Both the position numbers and the translations under genes were made by a program. Positions 34,265 through 43,814 of a stretch of DNA of 64,000 nt are shown here, one piece after another (the stretch's first letter is position 1; each line of letters starts with the position of its first letter). The notes under the pieces were generated by a model that saw only the letters and a list, made by a program, of their open reading frames with translations, was not told the origin of the DNA and did not search any database. The stretch is from Alphaproteobacteria bacterium (GTDB taxonomy: Bacteria; Pseudomonadota; Alphaproteobacteria; Rickettsiales; UBA3002), in contig JAFLDD010000001.1 of the NCBI GenBank assembly GCA_017302575.1, positions 1,236,629 to 1,300,628 of the forward strand, in the 5' to 3' direction.

Positions 34265-35509
34265 ATGACGATCGATAGTTTTAAGGCATTTGATCTGCCA
34301 CCTGCACTTGACGAAGCACTGGAATATCTGCGCTTCGAAAAACCCACCCCTATTCAAGCAGAAGCGATTCCGCACGTGCTTGCTGGCCGCGATATTTTAG
34401 GCTCGGCACAGACCGGCACTGGTAAAACAGGGGCTTTTGGCATCCCACTGATTGCTAAGCTTTTGCGTAATCCGCATGGCTCTGCACTGATTATGACACC
34501 CACGCGCGAACTCGCCGTGCAGGTGATTGATATGATCGATTTGATGCTCGGCCTTGATAGCGGCATCAAAGGCGCGCTGCTGATTGGTGGCGAATCCATG
34601 GGCAAGCAGTTCAACCAACTGCGCCAAAATCCACGCATTATTGTGGGCACTCCAGGACGTATCAATGACCACCTCGCGAAGCGTACGCTGAAGCTCGACA
34701 ACACCAATTATCTGGTGCTTGATGAGACGGATCGTATGCTTGATATGGGCTTTAGTGCGCAGATTGACCGCATCGTAGCACATCTGCCACGCAACCGTCA
34801 GACGCTGCTATTCTCAGCCACGCTGCCCGATAATATCGTTAAGTTGTCGGCGCGCTACTTGAAAGATCCCGTGCGTATTTCGATGGGCGCAACCAACGTG
34901 CCGATTGCAAAAATCAAACAAGAAAATGTTACCGTTTCCGATGACGATAAATACAGCCAGTTGCTGGTGCAGTTACAAAATCGTCAAGGCACGGTCATTG
35001 TGTTCGTGAAAACGAAGCATGGTGCTGACCGTCTAGCGAAAAAGCTGCGTGCGATGAAACACGAAGCGGGCGCAATTCACGGCGACTTGCGTCAAAATCA
35101 ACGCGATACTGCTATCAATGATTTCCGTAACAAGAAAACACGCATTCTGGTTGCAACCGATATTGCAGCACGCGGTTTGGATATTCCGCATATTGAGCAC
35201 GTCATTAACTATGACTTGCCACAAGCGCCGGAAGATTACATTCACCGTATTGGCCGTACCGCACGCGCGGGCGCGGAAGGTGCAGCCGTGAATCTGATTT
35301 CGCCGAAAGATGGTCCGAAATGGAAGGCGATTCAAAAATTGCTGAACCCAGGCCAAACGCAAATTGATAGGCAGCAGCCACGTGTGAATGCAGACGGTGT
35401 CGAGAAAAAACGCCCGAAGCGTAAACGTAGCCGTAACCGTAATCGCAATCGCGGCGACCGCAGTGGTCACGGTGGCAACAAAGCGCCAATGCAAGCGATC
35501 GCTGCTTAG
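34265..35509 (+). CDS. DEAD-box RNA helicase, RhlE-like
   Basis: ATP-dependent RNA unwinding, probably in ribosome assembly, mRNA turnover or cold adaptation. The 414-residue protein has the motifs in order: Q-motif region FEKPTPIQAEAIP, motif I AQTGTGKTGAF, PTRELAVQ, motif II as DETD rather than DEAD, SAT, then RIDTAINDFR-type helicase C region with VATDIAARGLDIP and HRIGRTAR. The C-terminus is a short basic tail rich in Arg, Asn and Lys (KKRPKRKRSRNRNRN). The ATG at 34265 has GGAAAGGA before it and is preferred to the one at 34229. An ABC-F gene follows after 8 bp. Confidence 0.92.
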   Translation: MTIDSFKAFDLPPALDEALEYLRFEKPTPIQAEAIPHVLAGRDILGSAQTGTGKTGAFGIPLIAKLLRNPHGSALIMTPTRELAVQVIDMIDLMLGLDSGIKGALLIGGESMGKQFNQLRQNPRIIVGTPGRINDHLAKRTLKLDNTNYLVLDETDRMLDMGFSAQIDRIVAHLPRNRQTLLFSATLPDNIVKLSARYLKDPVRISMGATNVPIAKIKQENVTVSDDDKYSQLLVQLQNRQGTVIVFVKTKHGADRLAKKLRAMKHEAGAIHGDLRQNQRDTAINDFRNKKTRILVATDIAARGLDIPHIEHVINYDLPQAPEDYIHRIGRTARAGAEGAAVNLISPKDGPKWKAIQKLLNPGQTQIDRQQPRVNADGVEKKRPKRKRSRNRNRNRGDRSGHGGNKAPMQAIAA

Positions 35510-35517
35510 AGACGACT

Positions 35518-37335
35518 ATGCTTTCGATATCCGACCTTACCTACCGCATTGGTGGCCGAACCCTGCTAGATAAAGCTTCGCTTTCTATTGGGGCAGGTCA
35601 GCGCGTGGGTTTGGTTGGGCCGAACGGCATTGGTAAATCGACGCTCTTCAAACTTATCTCGAACGAGTTGGTTGCCGACTCAGGTGAAATATCACTCGTC
35701 AAAAATGCGAGTGTGGGTTGGGTGCGTCAGGATTTACCGGAGGATGATACCCCGCTCATCGATATCGTATTGGCAGCAGATACAGAACGCGCTGCTCTCA
35801 TGAAAGAGGCCGAGACCGTTACCGACCCTGACCGTATGGGGTATATCTATACGCGCCTGGATGAGATAAGCGCCTATGATGCACCTTCGCGTGCCGCAAC
35901 CATCCTTTCTGGCCTTGGCTTCGATGATGAGGCGCAGCAACGCCCTATCTCGGACTTTTCAGGTGGCTGGCGGATGCGCGTGGCACTGGCAGCAACATTG
36001 TTTCGCCAACCCAACCTGCTGATGCTGGATGAACCCACCAACCACCTCGACTTCGAGGCGATGGTGTGGCTGGAGAATTATCTGATGCGCTATAACGAGA
36101 CGTTGCTCATCATCAGCCATGACCGCGATATCTTGAATAAAACCGTGACGCATATTTTGCACATGGAGAATCAGAAGCTCAATGCCTATACGGGCACGTA
36201 TGACGAGTTCGAGCGCCGCCGTGCTGAGAAGATGCTGAACCAAACTGCACTGCGTGAAAAGCAGCTTAAGCAAAGAGAACATATGATGAAATTTGTTGAG
36301 CGCTTTGGTGCAAAAGCCAGCAAAGCACGCCAAGCACAAAGCCGTCTCAAGGCCATTGCAAAAATGGATATCGTAGATGCCGTAATGGCCGACCGCGTGA
36401 CGGCATTTGAATTCCCTGAACCGCAAGAATTGCGCTCACCACTCATCACGCTCGATGGCGTGGATGCGGGCTATGAAACGGGCAAACCGATTCTCAAGAA
36501 CCTTGATTTGCGCATTGATATGGATGACCGCATCGCACTACTAGGTGCGAATGGTAACGGTAAATCAACCTTGGTTAAGCTGCTATCGGGACGTTTGCCG
36601 CCCATGAAGGGTACCATCAATAAATCAGGCAAATTGAAGGTCGGCTATTTTGCGCAGTTCCAAACCGACGAGCTGGAAGTTGACCAAACCCCTTACCAAA
36701 TCATGCAAGCCGCCATGAAGGGTGTTCATGAGTCGAAAGTGCGTGCCGCGCTAGGGCGCTTTGGTTTTGATAAAGACAAGTCCGACACCAAGGTTGGCGA
36801 TTGCTCGGGTGGCGAGAAAGCCCGCCTGCTCTTTTGTTTGATGAGTTATGATGCGCCACACATCATGCTGCTGGATGAACCTACCAACCACCTCGATATT
36901 GATGCACGTGAAGCGCTCATGCAAGCGCTCAACAATTACTCAGGGGCGGTGATTCTCGTGAGCCACGACCCGCATTTGGTCGATAGTGTAGCCGATAGAT
37001 TATGGCTGGTGGCTGATGGCACCTGCGTGCCGTATGAGGATGATCTAGAGGGCTACAAGAAACTCGTAGTGCAGCAACGTCGCCGCGAGCGCGAGAGTGC
37101 GCGCAAAGAAGGTCGCCGCGAAAAAGGCGGCAAGAAAACCAACATCGGTAAGCTCGAAGAAAACGTCCTCACGCTCATCGAAAAGAAGGATGCGCTGGAG
37201 AACGAGATCGCGCTATGCTGCGAAACAGGTGATGCAAATAATCTTAAACGCCTCAACCTGACATACGAAAAACTGCAAAATGATCTGAGTGAAGCGGAAG
37301 CACAGCTTGAAAAAGCGCTAGCTCAAAATGCTTAA
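35518..37335 (+). CDS. ABC-F family ATPase (Uup/YheS-like)
   Basis: Soluble protein with two ABC cassettes and no membrane domain; family members act on the ribosome, relieving stalls or conferring antibiotic protection. The 605 residues hold Walker A GPNGIGKST (about 37), signature DFSGGWRMRV, and Walker B LLMLDEPTNHLD in the first cassette; an interdomain helical linker (about 230-300); GANGNGKST (near 345), DCSGGEKARL and LLDEPTNHLD in the second; and a charged coiled-coil C-terminus (about 520-605). That tail is like Uup/YheS rather than EttA. It starts 8 bp after the helicase stop, suggesting a shared transcript. Confidence 0.93.
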   Translation: MLSISDLTYRIGGRTLLDKASLSIGAGQRVGLVGPNGIGKSTLFKLISNELVADSGEISLVKNASVGWVRQDLPEDDTPLIDIVLAADTERAALMKEAETVTDPDRMGYIYTRLDEISAYDAPSRAATILSGLGFDDEAQQRPISDFSGGWRMRVALAATLFRQPNLLMLDEPTNHLDFEAMVWLENYLMRYNETLLIISHDRDILNKTVTHILHMENQKLNAYTGTYDEFERRRAEKMLNQTALREKQLKQREHMMKFVERFGAKASKARQAQSRLKAIAKMDIVDAVMADRVTAFEFPEPQELRSPLITLDGVDAGYETGKPILKNLDLRIDMDDRIALLGANGNGKSTLVKLLSGRLPPMKGTINKSGKLKVGYFAQFQTDELEVDQTPYQIMQAAMKGVHESKVRAALGRFGFDKDKSDTKVGDCSGGEKARLLFCLMSYDAPHIMLLDEPTNHLDIDAREALMQALNNYSGAVILVSHDPHLVDSVADRLWLVADGTCVPYEDDLEGYKKLVVQQRRRERESARKEGRREKGGKKTNIGKLEENVLTLIEKKDALENEIALCCETGDANNLKRLNLTYEKLQNDLSEAEAQLEKALAQNA

Positions 37336-37401
37336 AATGTACGCCTAAGCTTTAAACGTCCGCTCGATGGCTCGCCTCGTTCTTAGCGAAACTTCTAGAT
37401 T

Positions 37402-37442
37402 TTCGCTTTAGTTTTGCCTTCTGGACAAAACTAGAGCGAAAA
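37402..37442 (-). terminator. Long hairpin directly downstream of tRNA-Thr
   Basis: TTTCGCTTTAGTTTTG and CAAAACTAGAGCGAAA make a 16-bp stem (one non-Watson-Crick pair) with a 9-base loop. On the tRNA strand the stem begins at the base right after the CCA. It has no T-run, so it may end transcription weakly or act as a 3' processing signal; it also lies after the ABC-F gene on the other strand. Confidence 0.55.
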
Positions 37443-37517
37443 TGGTGCTGCTGATAGGAATCGGACCTACGACCCCGTCATTACCAATGACGTGCTCTAC
37501 CACTGAGCTACAGCAGC
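37443..37517 (-). tRNA. tRNA-Thr (anticodon GGT)
   Basis: A 75-base cloverleaf with the CCA encoded. On its own strand the acceptor is GCTGCTG/CAGCAGC, the D-arm AGCTCAGTGGTAGAGC, the anticodon arm CGTCATTGGTAATGACG with GGT, and the T-arm GTAGGTCCGATTCCTATC. It reads ACC/ACU codons. Confidence 0.97.
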
Positions 37518-37573
37518 ACACTTGCGAAGTGGCGCGTATGCCACAAACCATTCTTGCCTGCAAGCAGTGATTT

Positions 37574-37714
37574 ATGGTAGAAAAACCAATGGCTATCATT
37601 AAAGACCCCGCCAAGAAAAAAACGGCACAGCGCCGCAAGGTCAAACTGGCCGCCGCGCTCAAGCGCAACATGGCGCGTCGTAAGGCCGCCCCGAAGAAAG
37701 CGGGTAGCCAATGA
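37574..37714 (+). CDS. Very small basic protein, 46 aa
   Basis: Starts MVEKPMAIIKDPAKKKTAQ; an internal ATG at 37589 would give 41 residues (MAIIKDPAKKK). It is extremely rich in Lys, Arg and Ala (LAAALKRNMARRKAAPKKAG) and resembles the short Lys/Arg-rich proteins found near murA in many Alphaproteobacteria. The stop overlaps the ATG of the next gene (ATGA), which supports expression. A nucleic-acid- or ribosome-binding role is possible but unproven. Confidence 0.65.
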   Translation: MVEKPMAIIKDPAKKKTAQRRKVKLAAALKRNMARRKAAPKKAGSQ

Positions 37715-38022
37715 GTGACCACTCGGATGCTAAAAAACTGAAAAAGAAGCTTCAGAACCTCAAAAACCGGCGCCACCAAGTAATTAACCAGCACGCCGAA
37801 CAGCATGGGCGCGAGCGGGATTTGGACCTTGAGCGCGAAGAGGAATTGCGTGATAGCGCCCGCGAAGCCAGTGAACGCGGGGCGAAGAACAAAAAAGACG
37901 AGCCTACATGGTCAGCACGGATGCAAGAGGTGCGCAATAAGCTGGATGGTCGTAAACGTATGGCCGAAGATCGCTGGAACCGCTTTGCGGGCACCGAAGG
38001 CGGTGGTGGGCGCGGGCTTTAG
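37711..38022 (+). CDS. Charged coiled-coil protein, 103 aa
   Basis: Unknown function. The sequence is highly charged and helical: KKLKKKLQNLKNRRHQVINQ, then an acidic/basic stretch RDLDLEREEELRDSAREASE, and a glycine-rich tail (GTEGGGGRGL). No signal peptide, cysteine or membrane segment. It overlaps the preceding 46-residue gene by 4 bp, so the pair is probably translated together; dcd follows on the same strand after 70 bp. Confidence 0.6.
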   Translation: MSDHSDAKKLKKKLQNLKNRRHQVINQHAEQHGRERDLDLEREEELRDSAREASERGAKNKKDEPTWSARMQEVRNKLDGRKRMAEDRWNRFAGTEGGGGRGL

Positions 38023-38092
38023 TTACTCACGCTATCCACATAGGCTGTGCTTAGCGGTTTGCTTATCCATATAAACGCGCTAGACAGGCTCT

Positions 38093-38665
38093 ATGCCCAT
38101 TCAACCCGACCATTGGATCCGCGACCGCGCGCTCAAAGACAAGATGATTGAGCCGTTCGTCGAGAACCTGAAACGCGAAAACGTGATTTCTTACGGCTTG
38201 TCGTCGTATGGATATGACGCGCGCGTGGCTGACGAATTCAAGATTTTCACCAATGTGGATTCCGCCATCGTCGACCCGAAAGACTTCAGCCCCAAAAGCT
38301 TCGTCGACCGTAAAACAGACGTGTGCATCATTCCGCCAAATTCGTTCGTGCTCGCACGTACCGTTGAATATTTCCGCATCCCACGTGATACTCTGGTCAT
38401 CTGCCTTGGCAAATCGACCTATGCGCGTTGCGGTATCATCGTGAACGTGACACCTCTGGAGCCAGAGTGGGAAGGCCATGTGACGTTGGAGTTTTCTAAC
38501 ACCACACCCCTGCCCGCGAAGATCTATGCCAACGAGGGTGCTTGCCAGTTCCTCTTCCTCAAAGGCGAGTCGATGTGCGAAGTCTCTTACGGTGACCGTA
38601 AAGGCAAATATATGGGTCAAACTGGCGTGACCCTACCAAAGGTAGAGTCGAAAAAATCCGCGTAA
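38093..38665 (+). CDS. dcd: dCTP deaminase
   Basis: Deaminates dCTP to dUTP, the main route to dTMP in many bacteria. The 190-residue protein has the family segments [39 protein letters not shown], and the active-site stretch [24 protein letters not shown] with the catalytic Glu near residue 125 in [14 protein letters not shown]. It precedes the Y-family polymerase and murA; dcd near murA is a common alphaproteobacterial arrangement. Confidence 0.95.
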   Translation: MPIQPDHWIRDRALKDKMIEPFVENLKRENVISYGLSSYGYDARVADEFKIFTNVDSAIVDPKDFSPKSFVDRKTDVCIIPPNSFVLARTVEYFRIPRDTLVICLGKSTYARCGIIVNVTPLEPEWEGHVTLEFSNTTPLPAKIYANEGACQFLFLKGESMCEVSYGDRKGKYMGQTGVTLPKVESKKSA

Positions 38666-38693
38666 CTTTTTGTCGTTCTGCTATGGTGGCGGC

Positions 38694-39950
38694 ATGCAGC
38701 CACTACGTTTTCTATTCATTGATTTCAACAGCTACTTCGCTTCAGTCGAGCAACAATTAAAGCCCGATTTGCGCGGCGAGCCTGTGATTGTCGTACCCGT
38801 GATGACGGATGCCACAAGCGCCATCGCAGCCAGCTATGAGGCCAAGGCACTTAGCATTAAGACTGGCACGCCAGTCTATGAGGCCAAGCGTATCTGTAAG
38901 CATCTCAAAATCGTTGAGGCCAATCACGAGCACTATGTACGTTTCCACGATAGGCTGCACGAGATTGTGCATCGCGTGATTCCTGTTTCCTATGTTGCAT
39001 CGATTGATGAATTTGGGTGCGAGCTGATGGGTGATGAGTGCGAAGAGGAAAAAGCGATCAACATCGCAGGGCGCATCAAGGATGCAATACGCCATGAAGC
39101 AGGAAAATACATACGTTGCTCGATTGGAATCGCACCGAATCGCTATTTGGCAAAAGTTGCCTGCGACCTGCAAAAACCCGATGGCCTTACCGTGATTCGC
39201 CACGCAGATATACCTGCCAAACTCATGGCACTTGCACCGCGTGACTTGCCTGGTATCGGCTATAATATGGAGCAGCGCTTGCTACAGCATGGCATTCGAA
39301 GTTTTGCCGATATCTGGAAGCTCGAGCCAAAGCATATGCGCAGAATATGGCATTCCGTGGCGGGCGAGCAGCTTTATTATCGCCTGCGCGGGGTCGAGAT
39401 TCCCGATGCGCCGACCCATACATCCACCATTGGTCATTCGCATGTGCTGGCACCTGAATGGCGCGCTATAGAGGCGGCGCATATTGTGGCGCAACGGCTT
39501 GTGCTCAAAGCCGCAAGCCGCTTACGGCGCAAAGCCTATCATGCGCGATTCCTCGATCTGTCGGTGCGTATCGAAAATGGCGCACGGGTTGCCTACCGCG
39601 CCGAGTTTCCACTCGCTGCTGACTCCATGCAGTTCATGCGGGCACTTGAGTGTTTATGGCGACAGCTTCTGCAGGAAATGAATCCAGCGCGACTCAAGAA
39701 AATTTCTGTCACGCTGCACGGTCTGCAAGCGGATACCGCCATTCAGCCTACCCTGTTCGATGCGATGGAGGCAGGCAATCCCCAACGCGCCGATCGCCTC
39801 GAAAGAGCGAGCAAGGCGATGGATAGGCTCAATGCCAAATTTGGGCGTGATACCGTGGCTATGGGCTTTTTACCTAAGACTTCCAGCCAGTTCTCGGGCA
39901 CCAAGATCGCATTTTCCCGAGTCCCAGAGCTTGCCGAATTCCACGAATAG
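38694..39950 (+). CDS. Y-family DNA polymerase (DinB/UmuC-type)
   Basis: Translesion polymerase of the Y family. The 418-residue form starts MQPLRFLFIDFNSYFASVEQ, where the first catalytic Asp and the steric-gate aromatic region are seen; the second catalytic pair is in VASIDEFG. The thumb-like segment LPGIGYNMEQRLLQHGI has the helix-hairpin-helix pattern. Near residue 345 the motif QPTLFD fits the QxxLF clamp-binding consensus. Compared with Pol IV the first motif reads DFNSYF instead of DMDAFF/Y, and the little-finger region is divergent, so it belongs to a separate branch. The ATG at 38694 is preferred to 38670, which adds eight residues before the first strand. Confidence 0.85.
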   Translation: MQPLRFLFIDFNSYFASVEQQLKPDLRGEPVIVVPVMTDATSAIAASYEAKALSIKTGTPVYEAKRICKHLKIVEANHEHYVRFHDRLHEIVHRVIPVSYVASIDEFGCELMGDECEEEKAINIAGRIKDAIRHEAGKYIRCSIGIAPNRYLAKVACDLQKPDGLTVIRHADIPAKLMALAPRDLPGIGYNMEQRLLQHGIRSFADIWKLEPKHMRRIWHSVAGEQLYYRLRGVEIPDAPTHTSTIGHSHVLAPEWRAIEAAHIVAQRLVLKAASRLRRKAYHARFLDLSVRIENGARVAYRAEFPLAADSMQFMRALECLWRQLLQEMNPARLKKISVTLHGLQADTAIQPTLFDAMEAGNPQRADRLERASKAMDRLNAKFGRDTVAMGFLPKTSSQFSGTKIAFSRVPELAEFHE

Positions 39951-39992
39951 GCCTTTGACGCATGGGGTTTTTTACCCTAAAACCCGCCCCCT

Positions 39993-41300
39993 ATGGATAA
40001 ATTACGCATTATCGGCGGTACGGAGCTTTCTGGACGCATTGTCATTGGTGGCGCGAAAAACGCGGCGCTGCCGCTTATGTGCGCCGCATTACTCACCAGT
40101 GAAAAGGTAACGCTGGAGAATGTGCCGTATCTGGCAGATGTCACGACCATGGCAAAGCTGCTGATGCAGCATGGCGTGCTACTCTCGATGCGCGACCCCG
40201 CAACGGGCTTGTTTGCGGATAGCAGCCCGACGGCTGGGCGCTATAGCCGTGAGCTGACGCTGCAGGCGAAAGAAATTACCAGCATCACCGCACCGTATGA
40301 TTTGGTGCGCACCATGCGTGCGTCCATTCTCGTGCTTGGCCCACTGCTGGCGCGCGAAGGCCGCGCCAAGGTATCGTTGCCTGGCGGTTGTGCGATTGGC
40401 ACACGCCCTATCGATATGCATTTAGCAGCGATGGAGGCACTAGGTGCCAAGATTACACTGGAAGAAGGTTATGTGTTAGCTGAAGCGCCTCAAGGATTGA
40501 AAGGTGCAGAAGTTCGATTTGAGAAAGTATCGGTCGGCGCGACAGAGAACGTGCTGATGGCTGCCTCGCTCGCACAAGGTACGACCGTGATTTACAATGC
40601 GGCACGTGAACCAGAAATTACCGACCTTGCTGATTTGCTCAACGCGATGGGTGCGAACATCGAAGGTGCGGGCACAGAAACCATTACCGTTCGTGGTGTT
40701 TCTGCGCTTTCAGGAACCACGCACCGCGTGATTGCCGACCGCATTGAGACAGGCAGCTATCTTGCTGCGGTGGCGATGGCGGGTGGCGAGCTGGAATTGG
40801 TGGATGCGCGCCTTGATACACTCGGCAATGTGGTTGCCGCGATGGAACAAGTAGGCGTGCATGTCGAACAAGGTGATGATGTTGTGCGTGTGTGGCGCAA
40901 TGGCGCAGGCCTCAAGCCGATGGCCATTTCTACGCAGCCTTACCCTGATTTCCCCACCGACATGCAAGCGCAGATGATGACGGTGCTGACACAGGCCGAA
41001 GGCGATTCGCCCATCACTGAAACGATTTTTGAAAACCGTTTTATGCACGTGCCAGAGCTTACGCGCATGGGTGCAAATATCAGCGTAAACGGTAATACCG
41101 CTACGGTACATGGGCGCACCAAACTCAAAGGTGCACCCGTCATGGCAACGGATTTGCGTGCCTCGGTTTCACTGGTGATTGCCGCACTAGGTGCTGAGGG
41201 TGAAACCATTGTTAGCCGTATCTATCACCTTGATCGTGGCTATGAACGTCTGGAAGAAAAACTCACGCTGTGTGGCGCGAAGATAAGCAGGATCCGATGA
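39993..41300 (+). CDS. murA: UDP-N-acetylglucosamine 1-carboxyvinyltransferase
   Basis: First committed step of peptidoglycan synthesis: transfer of enolpyruvate to UDP-GlcNAc. The 435-residue protein has the start [26 protein letters not shown], the catalytic Cys133 in [16 protein letters not shown] (the fosfomycin target), and the C-terminal region with [18 protein letters not shown]. Length fits the family. The stop overlaps the hisG ATG (ATGA at 41297-41300), so murA, hisG and hisD are probably co-transcribed. Confidence 0.96.
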   Translation: MDKLRIIGGTELSGRIVIGGAKNAALPLMCAALLTSEKVTLENVPYLADVTTMAKLLMQHGVLLSMRDPATGLFADSSPTAGRYSRELTLQAKEITSITAPYDLVRTMRASILVLGPLLAREGRAKVSLPGGCAIGTRPIDMHLAAMEALGAKITLEEGYVLAEAPQGLKGAEVRFEKVSVGATENVLMAASLAQGTTVIYNAAREPEITDLADLLNAMGANIEGAGTETITVRGVSALSGTTHRVIADRIETGSYLAAVAMAGGELELVDARLDTLGNVVAAMEQVGVHVEQGDDVVRVWRNGAGLKPMAISTQPYPDFPTDMQAQMMTVLTQAEGDSPITETIFENRFMHVPELTRMGANISVNGNTATVHGRTKLKGAPVMATDLRASVSLVIAALGAEGETIVSRIYHLDRGYERLEEKLTLCGAKISRIR

Positions 41301-41956
41301 GTCTTACCTTTTCGCAACCCACCATTTTTGCAATTCCCAAAGGTCGAATCTTTGAGGAGTTGGCGCCGCTATTTGCAAAGCTTGGTATTAAGCCTGAAGC
41401 AAAATTCTTCGACGAGAATGATCGCTCGCTGCGTTTTGAATCGAACATTAAAAATCTTTCGTTCATTCGTGTGCGCAGCTTCGATGTTGCCACATTCGTT
41501 GCGCATGGCGCAGCACAGCTTGGCGTGTGCGGCTTGGATGTGATGGAAGAATTCAATTACCCAGAACTTTATGCGCCACTTGATTTGGGTATTGGTAAAT
41601 GCCGCTTGAGTGTCGCTGAACCGAAAGGTCTGGCAGATAATGACGACCCCACACGCTGGACGCACGTAAAAATTGCTACCAAATATCCAAGCCTCACCGC
41701 TCGCCATTTCGCTGCGCGTGGCGTGCAGGCAGAATGCATCACGCTGAATGGCGCGATGGAGCTTGCGCCCGCAGTAGGGCTTAGTGAGCGGATTGTTGAT
41801 TTGGTTTCAAGCGGCGCGACGCTGAAAGCAAACGGACTTGTCGAGATCGAAAAAATTATGGATATTTCGTCACGACTGATTGTCAATCGCACGGCTTACA
41901 AAACGCGTAACCAAGAAATCAGCGCAGTGATTGAGGCATTCAAACATGGTGCATAG
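41297..41956 (+). CDS. hisG: ATP phosphoribosyltransferase, short form
   Basis: First step of histidine synthesis: ATP plus PRPP to phosphoribosyl-ATP. The 219-residue form begins [21 protein letters not shown]; a longer frame back to 41270 reads only murA sequence. It shows the PRPP-loop-like [18 protein letters not shown] segment. At 219 residues it lacks the C-terminal regulatory domain of long HisG, so it is expected to need the HisZ partner, which is not in this window. It overlaps hisD at its 3' end. Confidence 0.94.
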   Translation: MSLTFSQPTIFAIPKGRIFEELAPLFAKLGIKPEAKFFDENDRSLRFESNIKNLSFIRVRSFDVATFVAHGAAQLGVCGLDVMEEFNYPELYAPLDLGIGKCRLSVAEPKGLADNDDPTRWTHVKIATKYPSLTARHFAARGVQAECITLNGAMELAPAVGLSERIVDLVSSGATLKANGLVEIEKIMDISSRLIVNRTAYKTRNQEISAVIEAFKHGA

Positions 41957-43226
41957 ACTTACCCATAAAGATACCGATAAATTGCGCGAATTACTCGCAG
42001 CACGTATCAGTGGTGAGACAAATGTTACGCCCGTAGTGCGCGATATTATCGCAGAGATTCGCCGCAATGGTGACACAGCGCTCATCAGCTACACCAAGCG
42101 TTTTGACGAGGTGATTTTATCGCCAGGTCGCTTGCGCTTCACCAAAGATGAAATCGCCAAAGCGACGGCTGAGTGCGACAAAGAAGTTTATGCGGCGCTT
42201 GAGCTGGCAGCAAAACGCATTCGTGATTATCACGAAAAGCAGCTCCCCAAGGATGAGCGCTATCAGGACGCAGATGGCGTTACGCTGGGTTGGAAATATT
42301 CGCCGCTAGCTTCGGTGGGCCTTTACGTTCCGGGCGGAAAGGCTAGCTATCCATCCAGCGTCTTGATGAATGCGATTCCTGCAAAAGTGGCAGGTGTTGA
42401 ACGCCTTGTTATGGTAGTGCCCACGCCTACTGGCAAAATCAATCCTGCGGTGTTGGCAGCAGCGCAAATTGCAGGTGTTGATGAGATTTACCGCATCGGT
42501 GGTGCGCAGGCAGTGGCGGCGCTCGCTTACGGTACAGAGACGATTCAGCCTGTCGATAAAATCGTCGGCCCAGGCAATGCCTATGTGGCGGAAGCTAAGC
42601 GTCAAGTCTTTGGCGCGGTGGGGATTGATACGATTGCGGGCCCTTCCGAGATTCTCGTGGTGGCCGATGCGCGCAACGAACCTACATGGATCGCGGCTGA
42701 TTTGCTTTCGCAAGCGGAGCATGACGAAGAGGCGCAAGCCATTCTGATTACGAATGATGCCACGTTTGCTGACGCCGTCGCGCAAGAAATCGAGATGCTC
42801 TTAGCCATGCTGCCGCGTCGCGAAATCACCAGTGTTTCGTGGAAGAATCATGGAGCAATCATTGTGGTCGATTCCTTTGCCGATGCGCTGCCACTGATCG
42901 ATATGATTGCACCTGAACATTTGGAACTTGCTATCGAGGACGCTGAGGTTTTTGCCAGCAAGGTAAAGCGCGCGGGGGCAATTTTCCTTGGGCGTCATAC
43001 ACCTGAAGCGATTGGCGATTATATTGCGGGCCCTTCACACGTATTGCCGACATCACGTGCGGCACGCTTCTCATCAGGCTTGTCGGTGTTTGATTTCGTC
43101 ACCCGCACCAGCATCATTGGTTGCAGCCCTGTTGCTGCTAAAGCACTGGCCGAGCCTGCGGCGATTCTAGCAGACTGTGAAGGCCTGCCCGCACACGCAC
43201 TTTCGTTGAGATTGCGCACCAAGTGA
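41946..43226 (+). CDS. hisD: Histidinol dehydrogenase
   Basis: Two-step NAD-dependent oxidation of histidinol to histidine, zinc-dependent. The 426-residue protein starts [16 protein letters not shown] and overlaps hisG by 11 bp. Visible signatures include [59 protein letters not shown], the zinc ligand region SQAEHDE, and APEHLELA. Complete and typical in length. Confidence 0.96.
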   Translation: MVHRLTHKDTDKLRELLAARISGETNVTPVVRDIIAEIRRNGDTALISYTKRFDEVILSPGRLRFTKDEIAKATAECDKEVYAALELAAKRIRDYHEKQLPKDERYQDADGVTLGWKYSPLASVGLYVPGGKASYPSSVLMNAIPAKVAGVERLVMVVPTPTGKINPAVLAAAQIAGVDEIYRIGGAQAVAALAYGTETIQPVDKIVGPGNAYVAEAKRQVFGAVGIDTIAGPSEILVVADARNEPTWIAADLLSQAEHDEEAQAILITNDATFADAVAQEIEMLLAMLPRREITSVSWKNHGAIIVVDSFADALPLIDMIAPEHLELAIEDAEVFASKVKRAGAIFLGRHTPEAIGDYIAGPSHVLPTSRAARFSSGLSVFDFVTRTSIIGCSPVAAKALAEPAAILADCEGLPAHALSLRLRTK

Positions 43227-43240
43227 TGGTATAAGGGCGC

Positions 43241-43702
43241 ATGGCCCGCATTACCAAAGTCACCCTTGACGACGCCAGCATCATTCGTCGCACACCAGAA
43301 GTCGAACATGAACGGCGCGTGGCGATGGCAGATTTGGTCGAGGATAATCGCTTCGCGTTGCGCTCGAATGGGTGCGAAGGCCCTTACGAATTATTTATCA
43401 GTGTGCGCGAGAATCGCCTGACTTTGCGGCTGACCAATCCCCAGTCTCAGGGTCATGATATTGTGCTGCCACTGGCGCCGTTTCGCGGCATTATCAAAGA
43501 CTATTTCATGATTTGCGAGAGTTACTTTGAGGCTATTAAACACGCCACTTCGGACAAAATCCAGACCATCGATATGGCACGTCGCGGCGTGCATAATGAA
43601 GGTTCTGAGCAGCTCCAATCGCTGCTGGATGATGCCGCAGCAATCGACTTTGATACGGCGCGCCGCCTTTTCACACTTATTTGCGTGTTGCACATTAAAT
43701 AA
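43241..43702 (+). CDS. UPF0262 family protein
   Basis: Conserved alphaproteobacterial protein of unknown function that usually follows hisD. The 153 residues contain the family pattern RRTPEVEHERRVAMADLVEDN, GPYELFISVRENRLTLRL, then a helical part DYFMICESYFEAIKHA and IDMARRGVHNEGSEQL. It lies 14 bp after hisD on the same strand and before infA. Confidence 0.9.
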   Translation: MARITKVTLDDASIIRRTPEVEHERRVAMADLVEDNRFALRSNGCEGPYELFISVRENRLTLRLTNPQSQGHDIVLPLAPFRGIIKDYFMICESYFEAIKHATSDKIQTIDMARRGVHNEGSEQLQSLLDDAAAIDFDTARRLFTLICVLHIK

Positions 43703-43731
43703 TGATTTGAGGGAGCCTTACCCCCTGCGAC

Positions 43732-43772
43732 CCCCGCCGCAAGCGGCTCGCGCAGCTTCGGCGCTACGCAAT
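43732..43772. repeat. Copy 1 of a dispersed GC-rich repeat
   Basis: The first 23 bases (43732-43754, CCCCGCCGCAAGCGGCTCGC + GCA) recur exactly at 54275-54297; the bases after that are similar but not identical. The unit contains the small palindrome CCGC-AA-GCGG and stands right after a gene stop in both places, as expected of an intergenic repeat such as a REP-type element. Confidence 0.6.
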
Positions 43773-43814
43773 TTGCATATTGCACATTAAGCCTGCCATG
43801 CTATAAGCCCGCAC

